Assembly: GCA_018907035.1 (NCBI GenBank)
Contig: JACCIC010000004.1
Location: forward strand, 7,400,001 to 7,464,000
Source: Sycobia sp. Sy_11
Taxonomy: Eukaryota > Arthropoda > Insecta > Hymenoptera > Epichrysomallidae
Reading direction: 5' to 3'
DNA: 64,000 nucleotides
The position numbers and the translations under genes were made by a program. The number at the start of each line of letters is the position of its first letter. The first letter of the stretch is position 1. The notes under the pieces are model-generated. The model made no database searches. It had not been told where the DNA came from and saw only the letters and a list, made by a program, of their open reading frames with translations. This document shows, piece by piece, positions 21,968 through 31,865 of the stretch.

Positions 21968-22777
21968 TTAGTCAATTTCATCTCGTCCATACTTTCCACT
22001 CAAATAATATTGTAACCATCTACGCATTATTGTGACATTCCGTATTGCACACATTGGTATACTTCGGCTGCATAATGGATGGTTGTGGCAAATCACATTT
22101 TGACCTTCACTCTGCAATGTTTGCAATGATGGACAATGCAGCTCCTCCTCCATATCAGATATAATTCTGGAATTAGAAAAAAAAGTATGAAAAAGTATAA
22201 GAAAGTATAAAAAAGTATGAAAAAGTATAAGAAAGTATGAAAAAGTATGAAAAAGTATGACAAAGTACGAACAATGTATGAACATTGTATGAAAATATAC
22301 TTTTCCATAAAGTTTATTTTTTATTACTTTTTGAAATATATACATGAAATAAATATAAAGATAATTATAAGTATGCAAATTACTTACATATTTGGCAGAA
22401 TGATTGTCAAACATTCCTTCTTCTCTCGTCCCTTCATATATAAATTTTTAGTCCAGTACAGCATATCTCCAATGTTCTTTAGAGCCTATGGTATGGAATG
22501 TCATCAGTATCCCATTCAAGCCCATCGTAATCACGCTGTAACCAGTGAACTGTTTTTTTTCATTCCATGTCAAGTCACTCCATGGAAATGGTGGCTTAAA
22601 GATATATACTGTAGGTAGTGCACCTCTTTCCATACCTAATAAACTAAATTCCTTAAAAATGAAAGTTTGTGAGCCTCTTGTCTGAAAACCCTGCATGTTG
22701 CAGAAGAATACTTTATCTTCTCGACACTTCAGAATATTTTTTCTAAACATCACTTCGTATTCCCTCACTCTAGCCAT
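21968..22777 (-). pseudogene. Polinton-associated gene of unknown function, two exons, two frameshifts
   Basis: Start at 22777; exon 1 to 22388; intron 22387-22167 (GTAAGT donor, TTCCAG acceptor); exon 2 22166-21968. The N-terminal frame contains FIFKEFSLL and IFKPPFPW, followed in a second frame by a GLEW-x-x-x-DIPYH segment and in a third by a short lysine-rich segment that reaches the donor. The changes of frame lie near an 8-A run (about 22555) and near 22490. Exon 2 has a CPSL...C-H-N-H...C pattern and a C-terminal WL. The intron phase agrees only with the third frame, which supports this reading. I believe this layout recurs in insect Polintons, but its biochemical role is not established. 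A nuclease-like fold is a guess. Confidence 0.6.
22185..22290 (-). repeat. 10-11-bp tandem repeat inside the intron
   Basis: About ten copies of 'gaaaaagtat(a/g)a' variants lie inside the predicted intron 22167-22387. Their translation gives only Phe/Leu/His/Tyr repeats, so the long open frame here is not protein. Confidence 0.85.
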
Positions 22778-22890
22778 TTTCAGTTGATTTCTATTTACCG
22801 ATAGTTAGAAGTGTTGATTATGAATGTAAGTTCTATGCTTATGCATTCATTTTTATAATAGTTCTCCCCCTCCTCGTGAAATGAGAACTG

Positions 22891-23160
22891 TCCTACAATT
22901 GGCTGAGAAAAATAAAATAGATTCGATTGGATGATGAAGATTTAATTTTTTTTGGTTGGTTACAAGTCAATTCATCCCCTCTATTCTTAGAGAAAGTCAC
23001 TTACGATTGGGCGTGGGAGAAGAAAAGCATTTGTACGTTGAGAAAGGAAGTAACGGTAGATATTTAGATGGTCCTAAAACTCTACACGCCCCCCCCGTAG
23101 GAAATCACGTTTATGATTGGACGTTCAAGGAGCAAGGATGATATTTTGATTGGTTTTAGT
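22891..23160 (+). promoter_or_regulatory. Cluster of five ATTGG (inverted CCAAT) boxes upstream of polB
   Basis: ATTGG occurs at 22898-22902, 22926-22930, 23006-23010, 23116-23120 and 23149-23153, in a 260-bp stretch between the divergent 22.8-kb gene and polB, in otherwise AT-rich DNA. Several have flanks close to the NF-Y consensus (GATTGG). It may act on either gene. Confidence 0.45.
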
Positions 23161-23266
23161 CTACATATATTCTTCTCATTCTAACACACTATTGAATGTT
23201 TTGTATCGCAGGCTTGACATTGTGCTTCCACTTCTGTTTCCCCTTCTCCTTATTTTTCATTTTCCT

Positions 23267-23315
23267 TTAAAAGCGAGACAGTTTCTTGGAGGAACACAGT
23301 TTCTACACCACAGTT
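23267..23315 (+). promoter_or_regulatory. Probable core promoter of polB
   Basis: TTTAAAAGCG (23267-23276) is a TATA-like element, followed about 27-40 bp later by CACAGTT initiator-like sequences. It shares AAAAGCG...CAGTTT with the promoter at 20049. PolB reading starts at 23481. Confidence 0.45.
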
Positions 23316-23480
23316 AAATAAGTTCAGTTTCATCTTTCTTATTTTTTCTATTGCCAGTTATACAAGTGTGTTGTATTGTAACAGTGAATAAAGACGCAAT
23401 ATTATCATAAGTGAAGTCTGATATATTTTAAATATTTTTTTAAAATATATTTTATTAATTCACGTTAAAATAAAAGTAAA

Positions 23481-26400
23481 ATGGCTTATCTTTCGTCTGT
23501 CCAATTTCAAGTGAAACAACTTCGTGATATTTACGAACGTGTCAGTAAATTGAACGTAATCGAACTCGAGAATTATTCAACAATAACTGAACAGGCTTTG
23601 TTAGAGCTGAGAGAATTTGGAAAAAACAAGGTCTCTCTCGAGCAGAAATTCAAAAATGTTTAACATCTCTTATTCATTTGTCATGTTTACAAGCAGGATT
23701 TCGGTTCTATCTTGATAGTGCAGCACCAATTAGAGGTAGTCTAATCCCTATCGAGTCAGCTAAAGTTGAATGGCGAGATGTTCAATCAGCTTTTAAAAAT
23801 CGAATAAGGACAGGTATTGTGGTTAATTTAAAACATGTGGACATTTTAAGTTTCTTGCACGATGCACAGAAGCTCTTTGAGGATAATATTTTAAAATTTG
23901 AAGATTATAATAAAGGGGAAAAAGTGCCTTTTGTAGTTTACGCTGATTTTGAATGCTTATTAAAACCTACAGAAAATGAAAATGCTTTTCAACTCCACCA
24001 GGCATACAGTATAGGATTTTATGTAAAATGTAGCTTTGATGACAAATTATCCGTTTACAAAGCATATAGACAGAAATGTGCAGACGATGAGACACTCGCA
24101 ATTTGGTTTGTACATGAATTAAAATCAATTGGTGAGCAGATTGATCATCTCTATAAAAATCCAAAACCAATGAAACTCACAGATAATGAAGAGTTGACTA
24201 TTAATTGGTCGACCGTTTGCCATATATGTCGAAAACCATTTTTGGATGAGCAACTGGTACTGCAAGATCACTGTCATTTAACAGGAAGGTAAATTTAATA
24301 TAATAATTTAAAAATAATTTAATATAATAAAGAAAAAAAAATTATTTTGCTAAATTAATTTTTTTTCTCATTAGATTCAGAGGTGCTGCCCATAATTCCT
24401 GCAATTTGAACTATAAAGACTCGAAATTTATTCCAGCAATTTTTCACAATCTCAATTATGATACACACTTTATTTTAAAAGAAATGGAACTTTTACACTG
24501 ATGAAAGGTCGAGTTAACTTAATACCTCATAACAAGGAAAAATATATTTCCTTCACAAAGTGTATGGATGACTGTGATGTGACTTTTAGATTCTTAGATT
24601 CTTGGCGATTTTTGCCATCATCTTTAGAGAAACTTGCGTCTTATCTAGATAATGTACCAATAGCAATACAGGAATTTCAATTAGATGGATATTCAAACAA
24701 AAATATTGATCTTCTTAGACGTAAAGGAATATTTCCTTACGATTTTGTAGATGGACTTGATAAATTAATAACTACAAAACTGCCGTCGAAAAATGAATTT
24801 TATAATAAATTGACAGATTCAGGTATTAGTGAGGAAGACTATAAGCATGCTGTTCAAGTGTGGGAAAGTTTTAATATAAGAACATTAGGAGAGTATTCGG
24901 ACTTACATTTAAAAACAGATATTCTACTCTTAGCAGATGTCTTTGAAAGTTTTTGAGAGACATCTATTAAAGCATACGGCTTATGTTCTGCACATTTTTA
25001 CACTACTCCAGGATTAACATTTGCAGCAGCTCTAAAAATGACAAAGGTAGAATTAGAGCTTCTAACATATATTAACATGTTATTATTTATTGAATCAGGC
25101 ATTCGAGGTGGAATAAGTCAGTGCTGCAATCGATATGCACAGGCAAATAATCCATACATGGGATCGACATATGATGAAAAAAAGAAGACAAAGACACTTT
25201 TATATTATGATATAAATAAATTATATGGATGGGCGATGGTACAGCATTTACCAGTTGGAAAATTTAAATAGCTTGATTATGAATCAAATCGTGACTTTTT
25301 CAATACACCATCAGATTCGGACGTAGGTTATATTGCTGAAGTAGATTTGGAGTATCCAGAGGAAATACATGATATTCATCGTGATTTACCTTTCTATGCC
25401 GAGCATCGTACACCACCTGGCTCAAAACAAAAGAAACTTCTAACTACTTTGAACGATAAAACAAAGTATATAATTCATTATCGCGCCCTTAAGCAAGCGC
25501 TCGACAATGGTCTTCGATTGAAAAAAGTACATAGAATTTTGAGCTGTGAACAGAAACCTTAGTTGAAATCATATGTTGTACTAAATACTGAAAAGCGAAA
25601 CCATGCAAAGAATGAGTTTGAAAAACTCTTTTATAAACTGTTAATTAATGCTGTTTATGGAAAATGTATTGAGCGAGAGCGATCTCGCGTTGATGTACGG
25701 TTAGTAAATAAATTTACTGGCCGATATGGAGCAGGGGCACGCATAGCTCTACCTAATTATTATAGCTGTGCAATTTTTTATGAAAATTTAGTTGCCATTC
25801 AGCTGAAAAAAACAAACATTACAATCAAAAAGCCTATATACGTTGGGCTTTGTATCCTCGATTTATCAAAAACATAAGTCTACGATTTTCACTACTCTTA
25901 CATGAAACAGCGAGTGGGCGAAAAGTGTAAACTCTTGTATACTGACACTGATAGCTTGATATATGAAGCAGAGGACATTGATATGTATCAAACAATGAAA
26001 GAAGATATTCATAGATTTGATACTTCTGATTATGATCAAAATAATCAGTATGGAATTCCACGTGAAAATAAAAAAATTCCTGGACTAATGAAAGATGAAT
26101 GTAATGGAAAGATCATGATGGAATTTATTGCTTTACGAAGTAAAATGTACAGTATTTTAGTTGATGGAGGAGGAATAGTAAAAAAGCTAAAGGTATTAAA
26201 TCGGGTGTAGTGAAGAAATCAATTACATTCGATGATTATAGAAGATACCTGGAAGACCTCGTAATTATACAACGAGAGCAGTGCACCATTCACTCAAAAT
26301 TACACATAGTGCATACAGAAAAATAGAAAAAAATTTCCCTAAGTCCATTTGATGATAAAAGATACTTATTGCCTAATACTACAGACACATTACCTTGGGG

Positions 26401-26959
26401 TCACTATAAAATCCTAGAAGAGCAAATGTTGGAAGCTGCAAGTAAGGTAGAGAGGGAAATAATGGGAAGTACAGGTCAGCAAATCGAAGAGGAGGGGGAG
26501 GATAATGTGAAGGCATACGATGAGTCCAATGGAAAAAGAGTTCAATTAGGTGTAGCTACTGGAGAAGAAGAGAGGGAGAATACAATCGGCAATGAGATTC
26601 GAGTCACGGTAGATGTACATGCAGAACAAGAGAGTAGAGATAAAGTAACTAATGAAAATCAAGTTATGCGAGAAATAGTGACGCTCTATAGCAATCAAGG
26701 TGAACCAATAAGCATTGAGTATAATATATCTGACAAACTAATGCACGAATGGAATCCTGAAGAAATTTTGAAAGTCTTGGAAGGGATAAGCTCAGTTGAA
26801 GCCGAGGGAAGGGATGCACTCCGTGAGGCAATGGAAGAGGCAGAAATTATGGTGGGGAATCAGCTATATGAAGAGATGGAGGATGACGAGGAACTCATTC
26901 GAGCAGTTGAAGAGTTTGAGAATTATCTGCCATCTCCAAAGAAAACAAGACTAATCTAA
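23481..26959 (+). pseudogene. polB: Polinton DNA polymerase B with an intron and an acidic tail (broken)
   Basis: Protein-primed-type family B DNA polymerase that would replicate the element. Visible in order: exonuclease motif VYADFEC (about 23935), a Cys/His cluster CHIC...DHCH (24210-24280), exonuclease II-like HNLNYDTHFI (about 24450), polymerase motif A YYDINKLYGWAM (about 25205), motif B NAVYGK (about 25645), motif C YTDTDSL (about 25936-25960), and a late LPWGHYKI (about 26390). It is broken by frameshifts near 23660, 24490 and 26190 and by in-frame stops at 24954, 25269, 25560, 25875 and near 26325. Between the N-terminal module and the exonuclease it is shorter than expected. An 86-nt intron (24289-24374) interrupts the Cys/His region. 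The final ~175 codons form an unusual acidic tail that is intact. Confidence 0.92.
24289..24374 (+). other. Predicted 86-nt intron in polB
   Basis: Donor AAG|GTAAAT and a pyrimidine-rich acceptor TTTTTTCTCATTAG|A. Its removal keeps the frame through the Gly-Arg-Phe-Arg-Gly junction of the polymerase. The intron itself is almost pure A/T and contains stops, so it is not coding. Confidence 0.8.
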
Positions 26960-26963
26960 TAAG

Positions 26964-27051
26964 GTAAGATTCGTAGTTAATATTCTCTTTAAAAAAAATA
27001 ATTTTTTTACTATGTTAGAATTAAAAAGAAAAAATTTTTTCTTTTCTTTAG
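26964..27051 (+). other. Possible intron between polB stop and next gene
   Basis: AAG|GTAAGA starts five bases after the polB stop codon and a pyrimidine-rich TTTTCTTTAG ends just before the next ATG at 27053. This suggests one pre-mRNA covering both genes, or a 5'-UTR intron of the downstream gene. Confidence 0.4.
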
Positions 27052-27052
27052 A

Positions 27053-27358
27053 ATGGACTTAGCTACTCTTAACAAGATATCAGAGAGCGAGTTCATGCCG
27101 CGGAAGAAATGTACAGAATTGGAGAAAAATCAGCAGTACATGGTGACTGCTCTTAAACAAGTCTCTACAAGATATGGCACCAAAGTCGTTGCGGAGCTGG
27201 ACGATAACTTTCAAATATCTTTGCCGCAAAAGATATCTTCGGCATTATTAAAAGAAGAAGAATTTTTCATAAATATGGCTAACAAAGCAAATAAGCTTTG
27301 TTTATTTATAGTGTATCAGGGCGGTAGTTGTTTTATGTTTAACACTTCTACTTCTTAA
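27053..27358 (+). CDS. Small Polinton protein, 101 aa, possible OB-fold/ssDNA-binding type
   Basis: An intact frame that starts one base after a strong splice acceptor and ends just before AATAAA-containing sequence. The alternating hydrophobic/charged segments (YMVTALKQV, GTKVVAELDDNFQISLP, LCLFIVYQGGSCF) suggest a small beta-rich domain. Similar small proteins with a 'Y-G-x-K-V-V-x-x-L' core accompany insect Polintons, as far as I recall, and a single-stranded-DNA-binding role is plausible next to polB, but this is inference. No frame damage is seen, unlike in its neighbours. Confidence 0.6.
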   Translation: MDLATLNKISESEFMPRKKCTELEKNQQYMVTALKQVSTRYGTKVVAELDDNFQISLPQKISSALLKEEEFFINMANKANKLCLFIVYQGGSCFMFNTSTS

Positions 27359-27531
27359 ATATTAATAAAACACACATAGATTAATTTTTTATCATTATTT
27401 ATTTGTAAAAAAAAATCAAAACATGTATAATTTAATTACATGAATAAATATTATAATCATAATACATTGTCTTTCATATTTAATAACTAGTGACCTTCCA
27501 CATATCCATATATTTTACTTATATATTGCTT
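27359..27531. other. Convergent 3' intergenic region
   Basis: AT-rich, with AATAAA-type signals (about 27363) for the + gene and the ends of the minus-strand integrase; no gene. Confidence 0.5.
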
Positions 27532-28427
27532 TCATTTAATTTCTTTTTTATTTATCCAACTATTATGCTCACTATTGAATCCTAACCATTTAACATATAC
27601 GCGGTTACCACTCCGTTTTAGCACTTTTTCTACTAGATAAATTTCAGGGTACTTAGTCTTTTGAATTTCAGTTTCATAAAAACCTCCAGATACAGGCTTA
27701 TCGTAATAATCTTTAACGTGATAAGTTACTGGATCAGTTTTTACAATTCTTGATATTGTAAAAATTTCAGTAGACCAATTAGGTGTATAGCCTTTTTCAA
27801 AAATATGTTTTATTTTCTTATCCGTACATTATCTCCGACATTGTATTTCGGTTTTTTCCTTGCTATCATCTCAATTGAAAAACGCTTCTTCACCTCCCTT
27901 TCGTTTTCTTGGCTTACATTTTCAGGCTCAATTCCTATTGTTCGATGTTTTCTTGAATTGTAAGCTTTCAGTAAATCTGGTAGGATACCTATCTATTTAT
28001 AGTTTCCTTGTTTGCTGAATTGTATCCACATTGCATTTTTAAGGTTCTATTAAATCGTTCACAAATACTTGTGAAAGTGTGAATTGTAAAATTCTTTTCC
28101 GTGATCGGTTTGTAGATTTGATGGTACTCTTCCATGTTTCAATATCGTATTCATAGCGAGAGTAACATCATTACCATTCTGTGACTTTACTGGTTTAGCC
28201 CAAGCATACTTCGAAAATAAATCTATAAAAGTGAGTAAGTAACGAAACCCTTTATTCTCCTTAGAGTAGGGTATCATTTCTACAAGATCTGCTTGCCAAG
28301 TTTCATCTATACCACGTATATCATATTTTATTCGCTTATATCTGCGACGGGCAGGTTTGTGTAGCTCTTCAACCACTTTTTGTTTTATTTCCTGCTGACT
28401 TTGCCTTTGCTGATCTTGTCGATGCAT
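27532..28427 (-). pseudogene. int: Polinton retroviral-type integrase with C-terminal chromodomain (broken)
   Basis: DDE integrase that would insert the element. In the first frame (start 28427) the catalytic Asp residues are D47 (WQADLVEM) and D108 (LQTDHGKEF). The catalytic Glu region (CERFNRTL) lies in another frame beyond a frameshift near 28062. Another frame change occurs near 27990, and a third near 27820 leads into an SH3-like/linker part. The end encodes a chromodomain (YLVEKVLK...VYVKWLGF...NSWI, about 27535-27648) that would direct insertion to methylated histones. The N-terminal zinc-binding domain is not seen. The first codons overlap the end of the upstream gene by about 58 bp. 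The breaks are described, not repaired. Confidence 0.9.
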
Positions 28428-28911
28428 TTGTTTTCCTGTTAATATCTATTATAATACCATTCAAATTCGAAACCGATTGTGCCATAGCATTTTTTAAACG
28501 AGTATGTGAGTCACTAAAATTTTTCAATTTCGATTCCAGTTCTGATTTATCCTGATCGGTTTTCATAAGATTTTTATCCAAATTATTTATTTTGTCTTCC
28601 AATTGCAATTTATTTTGATAAAGATCTTTGAATTTCCCTTCAATTATCTTACCATTTTGTTCCTGTTGTTTCTCGTTTTCTTTTATCATTTCATTAATTT
28701 TTGAAAATACAGTATTTAGTTCCTTCTCCAAGATTGAATATAACGTTTTTACACAAACTGCATCAGTACTTTCAATAGCTTCACCAACATTACAAAATCG
28801 TTTATTTTCTATATCAAAATTGCCATCTGTTGTGAAATTGTATCCAACGCCTGGAGGACCTCGACTCCCTTTCGAGTCTCTCAAATTTCTTCCAAACAAG
28901 TCGAGACTCAT
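28369..28911 (-). CDS. Coiled-coil protein with GPPG N-terminal motif (fibre-like?), 180 aa
   Basis: An intact frame. The N-terminus starts MSLDLFGRNLRD and has GPPGVGYNFTTDGNFDIENKR (residues ~20-40), a Gly-Pro segment followed by a Asp/Asn-rich motif. The middle (about residues 60-160) has heptad-like Leu/Ile/Lys/Glu spacing and is very likely a long coiled coil. The C-terminus is Lys/Ser/Ala-rich. Proteins with this layout accompany insect Polintons, and a trimeric fibre or spike role by analogy to adenoviral and phage fibres is plausible but unproven. It sits in a minus-strand cluster with the integrase and the 28.9-29.9-kb gene. Confidence 0.65.
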   Translation of the reverse strand: MSLDLFGRNLRDSKGSRGPPGVGYNFTTDGNFDIENKRFCNVGEAIESTDAVCVKTLYSILEKELNTVFSKINEMIKENEKQQEQNGKIIEGKFKDLYQNKLQLEDKINNLDKNLMKTDQDKSELESKLKNFSDSHTRLKNAMAQSVSNLNGIIIDINRKTNASTRSAKAKSAGNKTKSG

Positions 28912-28944
28912 GATGATACTGATTGAATAATAGACGAATGTGTA

Positions 28945-29866
28945 TTAATATATAATTCCTATTTCACGCAGTTCTTCAATAATTGAATGGATTTCATTGA
29001 TATGATTGTTATTTCCAGCTGATTGTTCGGCAATTAATAATCTTAGTCTCTCAACAAGCTCATTCGGATCATCCCAGTACACTAACTCTATTGAAGAATC
29101 TTTCTTTGCTATTTTATATTTAGGTAGGTGACCTCCCCCTTTTTTTTTTTTTTTGTATGACTGGTGCGAAACATTGGTGCAATGATGTTGAAATATTTTC
29201 TACTCTTCGATGAGCGTATAGATTCATCTTTACTATGTTTTTTCCGGTGAGCACTTGTTGCTTCTAAAATACTGCGATAATTTTCACGATCTGCTGCACT
29301 TATTAATGTGTCATCTGGTTCTTTTTTAATAAGTAGCTCCATTAGTCCATTACTTTTAGGATAAGTTAAATCTTTCACTTTTATTTTATTATCATCAAAT
29401 ATAATTTCAGAATCGCCAAGCATGTATATACCTCCAATATTTCTTACTCCATATATGTTATCAAATTTACTGCGGCTTTGATCTAAGATATTAGTTTTAA
29501 CATCGTCTTCATGCATAGATTTGAATGTCGAATTCATCATTGAGTTATCTAATGAGGCAAAATCATCATCGGAATCATAATCTTTTATGGAAGCTGAGCG
29601 AATATTATTATCTATCATAAAACTCAACTTTTTTCGGGATCCAGTTGGTTTTATAATGCTCTGATCATTCGAAATGAGATTAGAAGACTGTAAACTGTTT
29701 GATTCGACAAGCTTTTCAAGTGGTGTAATGACAGGTTTCAATGTATCTCCTACAACTTTTTCGAGATTCTCTCTCTCCTGTTTCAATAGTGCAGATTTTC
29801 TTTTAATAGCTTTACGAGCTTGCAACAGCTCGCTAAGGATAATTTTTTCTTTCTCGGTCCGACATG
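28945..29866 (-). pseudogene. Conserved Polinton gene of unknown function (frameshifted)
   Basis: The main frame (29825-29109) begins within a Lys/Arg/Glu-rich helical stretch, then carries a Ser/Asp-rich linker, and a compact domain with YGVRNIGGIYMLGDSEI, ELLIKKEPDD and NYRSILEATSAHRKK, ending at a KKKKK run. It loses frame in a homopolymer of about 16 T (29140-29155). The C-terminus continues in another frame with ELVYWDDPNELVERLRLLI and IIEELREIG to a stop at 28945-28947. A second frame change is near the start, where an ATG at about 29863-29865 is out of frame. This domain pair recurs in insect Polintons, but the function is not known. Breaks in long homopolymers could be sequencing errors. 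Confidence 0.65.
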
Positions 29867-29911
29867 GTGTCGTGTTGATGTGTAAAATTGAACTGAGTGA
29901 TTAAGATTTTT

Positions 29912-30600
29912 TTAATTTCTTTTTATTGCAAAACAGTCAAAACCTTTTCTGTATCTACCAGCATCCATCGTTCTATCTTTATCAATAACAGCAAATCCAT
30001 ATTTATCATTTTTCCAGCATTCAGAACAAAGATTTCGAAACTCGTTGAAAGACAGATCAGTATTGACATGATCATCATAAATATGTTTTAAATTCACATC
30101 ATCTTGACGATAAATTACCAACATATTAATATTATCTCTAATAAGATGTTTTGGTATATGAGCATAAGACTAGCATAGGTAGAAGCAGTCTACACTTTTA
30201 TGTCCATACAGATGAATGCTCTGACGTTATCTTGCTTCTCACAAGCTACATCGTCAAAAATCATAATTGAATTGGGCAATGCTTCATCTGGTGATATTAC
30301 AGATTCATGTTCACTAAACCGGAAATATGAGATACCTTCGATTGGTTCTATTAATCTTTTGAGAAATTGATACTTTGGTTGATTTAACGATTTTGAATAA
30401 ACATACACATTCTCGAATCTAAGACCATTGAGATGAGTGATTAAAGCTAATAAGCTATTTATTTTTCCGCAGTTTGATGGATCGCAGAATACTGCTCGTA
30501 TACTATCCGGTAGTAACTCTCCGTGTCGCTTCCTTCCTTTTTCCTTTCTAAAATCAAAGTTAACGACGGGCAGTTTCACGTTCTGCTCAGTGAAATCCAT
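29912..30600 (-). pseudogene. Polinton FtsK/HerA-type packaging ATPase (broken)
   Basis: ATPase that would pump the genome into capsids. The start at 30600 begins MDFTEQNV. The Walker A region (residues 40-48, DPSNCGKIN) keeps GK but has Asp in place of the first Gly and Ile in place of the Ser/Thr that coordinates Mg, so it is probably dead. Walker B is clear at residues 112-117 (IMIFDD). The frame stops at 30190, and the C-terminal part continues in another frame (30124-29912) with IYRQDDVNL, YDDHV and ECWKNDKYGFAVIDKD. It is divergent from the PLA2 minor-capsid gene, sharing the 96-bp gap at 30601-30696. Confidence 0.85.
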
Positions 30601-30696
30601 GTTGATATGACAACGTCTAGTTTAACATTGACTGACGTAAATATATAAATGTTGATTTTATATTTTCGACCATCAGTTATAATTTGACTGCCAAAG
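30601..30696. promoter_or_regulatory. Divergent promoter region between ATPase and capsid genes
   Basis: A 96-bp gap separates oppositely transcribed genes. It is AT-rich with a TATA-like 'aaatatataaatg' (about 30639-30651) and TGACTGACG. It would have to serve both the packaging ATPase on - and the capsid cluster on +. Confidence 0.4.
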
Positions 30697-31461
30697 ATGA
30701 TTGAGCATAAAACTCGGAAGCATTCAAAAAAGGAAGGACGTGGATTGCTCGATAGAGTAATCAACTATTTACCTATCGAAATGCATCTTCTTGGTTATCA
30801 ATACTGTGGCCCCGGAACTAAATTAACAAAGCGATTAAAAAGAGGTGATCCAGGAATAAATTAACTAGATAAGGCATGTAAAGAACATGATATTGAGTAC
30901 TCTAATAAAAACAGTAATCGTAAAGTGGCTGACATAAAGCTTGCTAATAAAGCTTGGCAACGGATTAAAGATAAAGATGTTAGTCTTGCGGAGAAAGCGT
31001 CAGCTCTAGCGATTGCCAGTGCTATGAAATTAAAGTCAAAAACTGGAATGGGGCTGAAATTCAACAAATTGGTAACAGCAGCGAAAAAATCATTGAAATC
31101 AGGTAAAAATTCACGCAAAGTCATACAGTCCGCCTTAAAAGGTGCTCGTCAAGCTCTTATGAATAGTGGTTGTAAGAAGAAAGTTCTCGTTCCACGTGTG
31201 ATACCTCTACCGTCTAAAATTGGCGGAGTTCTTCCTTTCCTTATTCCACTGTTCGCAGGACTAAGTGCAACTGGTGCTTTAGCCGGAGGTGCTGCTGGAA
31301 TAGCTAAAGCAGTAAATGATGCTAAAGCTGCGCAGAAAGATTATCAAGAAAGTAAGCGTCATGATAAGACGATGGAGGCTATTACTTTAGGTAAAGTTCT
31401 CTATCTGAAACCATATAAACGTGGAGTGGGATTATTTCTCAAACCGCGTATGGTCCACTAA
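30697..31461 (+). pseudogene. Minor capsid protein with phospholipase A2-like N-terminal domain (one stop)
   Basis: The start at 30697 gives a PLA2 domain of the kind in parvovirus and adintovirus capsid proteins, with a calcium-loop YCGPGT (about 30805) and the catalytic ACKEHDIEY segment (about 30873-30900, His-Asp pair). PLA2 would help the particle leave the endosome. A TAA at 30862-30864 (codon 56) separates the two motifs in the same frame. The rest (from about 30925) is Lys/Ala-rich with a hydrophobic segment (PFLIPLFAGLSATGALAGGAAGIA, about residues 170-195 of the whole frame), resembling membrane-active minor capsid protein VI-type regions. The frame ends at 31461. A single substitution accounts for the stop; the rest is in good condition. 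Confidence 0.85.
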
Positions 31462-31865
31462 CAAACTATGATATTATAAAATATGCACATATATTACAAA
31501 TTCCATATTTTCGAGGTGTTTTCATGAGAAATAGCCTTCCTCGTAATGGACCATGGCATAACGAATCTGCTATTGTTAATCTCGATGATTCGCAAAATAA
31601 AGGTACCCATTGGGTCAGTTATCGAAAGAGAGGATCTGATGTTACCTACTTTGACAGCTTTGGTGACCTCAAACCTCCCATAGATCTTATGAAATATTTC
31701 AATGTGAAAGAAGTGAAATACAACTATACAAGATATCAGAATTTCGACCCATTCATTTGCGGTCATTTTTGTCTTCGTTTTTTAACTGAAGTCTATAAAA
31801 AGCATTTGACAGATAAAATTGGATCATTTTCGCTCAATCAGTCATGGAAGATAGTTTCACTTTGA
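31419..31865 (+). CDS. Adenain-like cysteine protease
   Basis: Ulp1/adenovirus-type maturation protease that would cleave capsid precursors. The first Met is at 31524, but the same frame is open back to 31419, with family-like residues (TNYDIIKYA, IPYFRGVF) before it, so the true start is uncertain or lies upstream of a frame change. Counting from 31524, the triad is H29 (GTHWV), D44 (YFDSFG) and C79 (ICGHFC). The C-terminus is short and Lys-rich. It overlaps the end of the minor capsid gene and the start of the penton gene (by 22 nt), typical of a compact capsid block. No stops are seen in the catalytic part. Confidence 0.85.
   Translation, partial: TWSGIISQTAYGPLTNYDIIKYAHILQIPYFRGVFMRNSLPRNGPWHNESAIVNLDDSQNKGTHWVSYRKRGSDVTYFDSFGDLKPPIDLMKYFNVKEVKYNYTRYQNFDPFICGHFCLRFLTEVYKKHLTDKIGSFSLNQSWKIVSL

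Noticed and set aside
22093..22414. 148- and 71-codon minus-strand frames with Phe/Leu/His repeats
   Set aside because: Mostly a 10-11-bp tandem repeat inside a predicted intron; only the part from 22166 down is exon.
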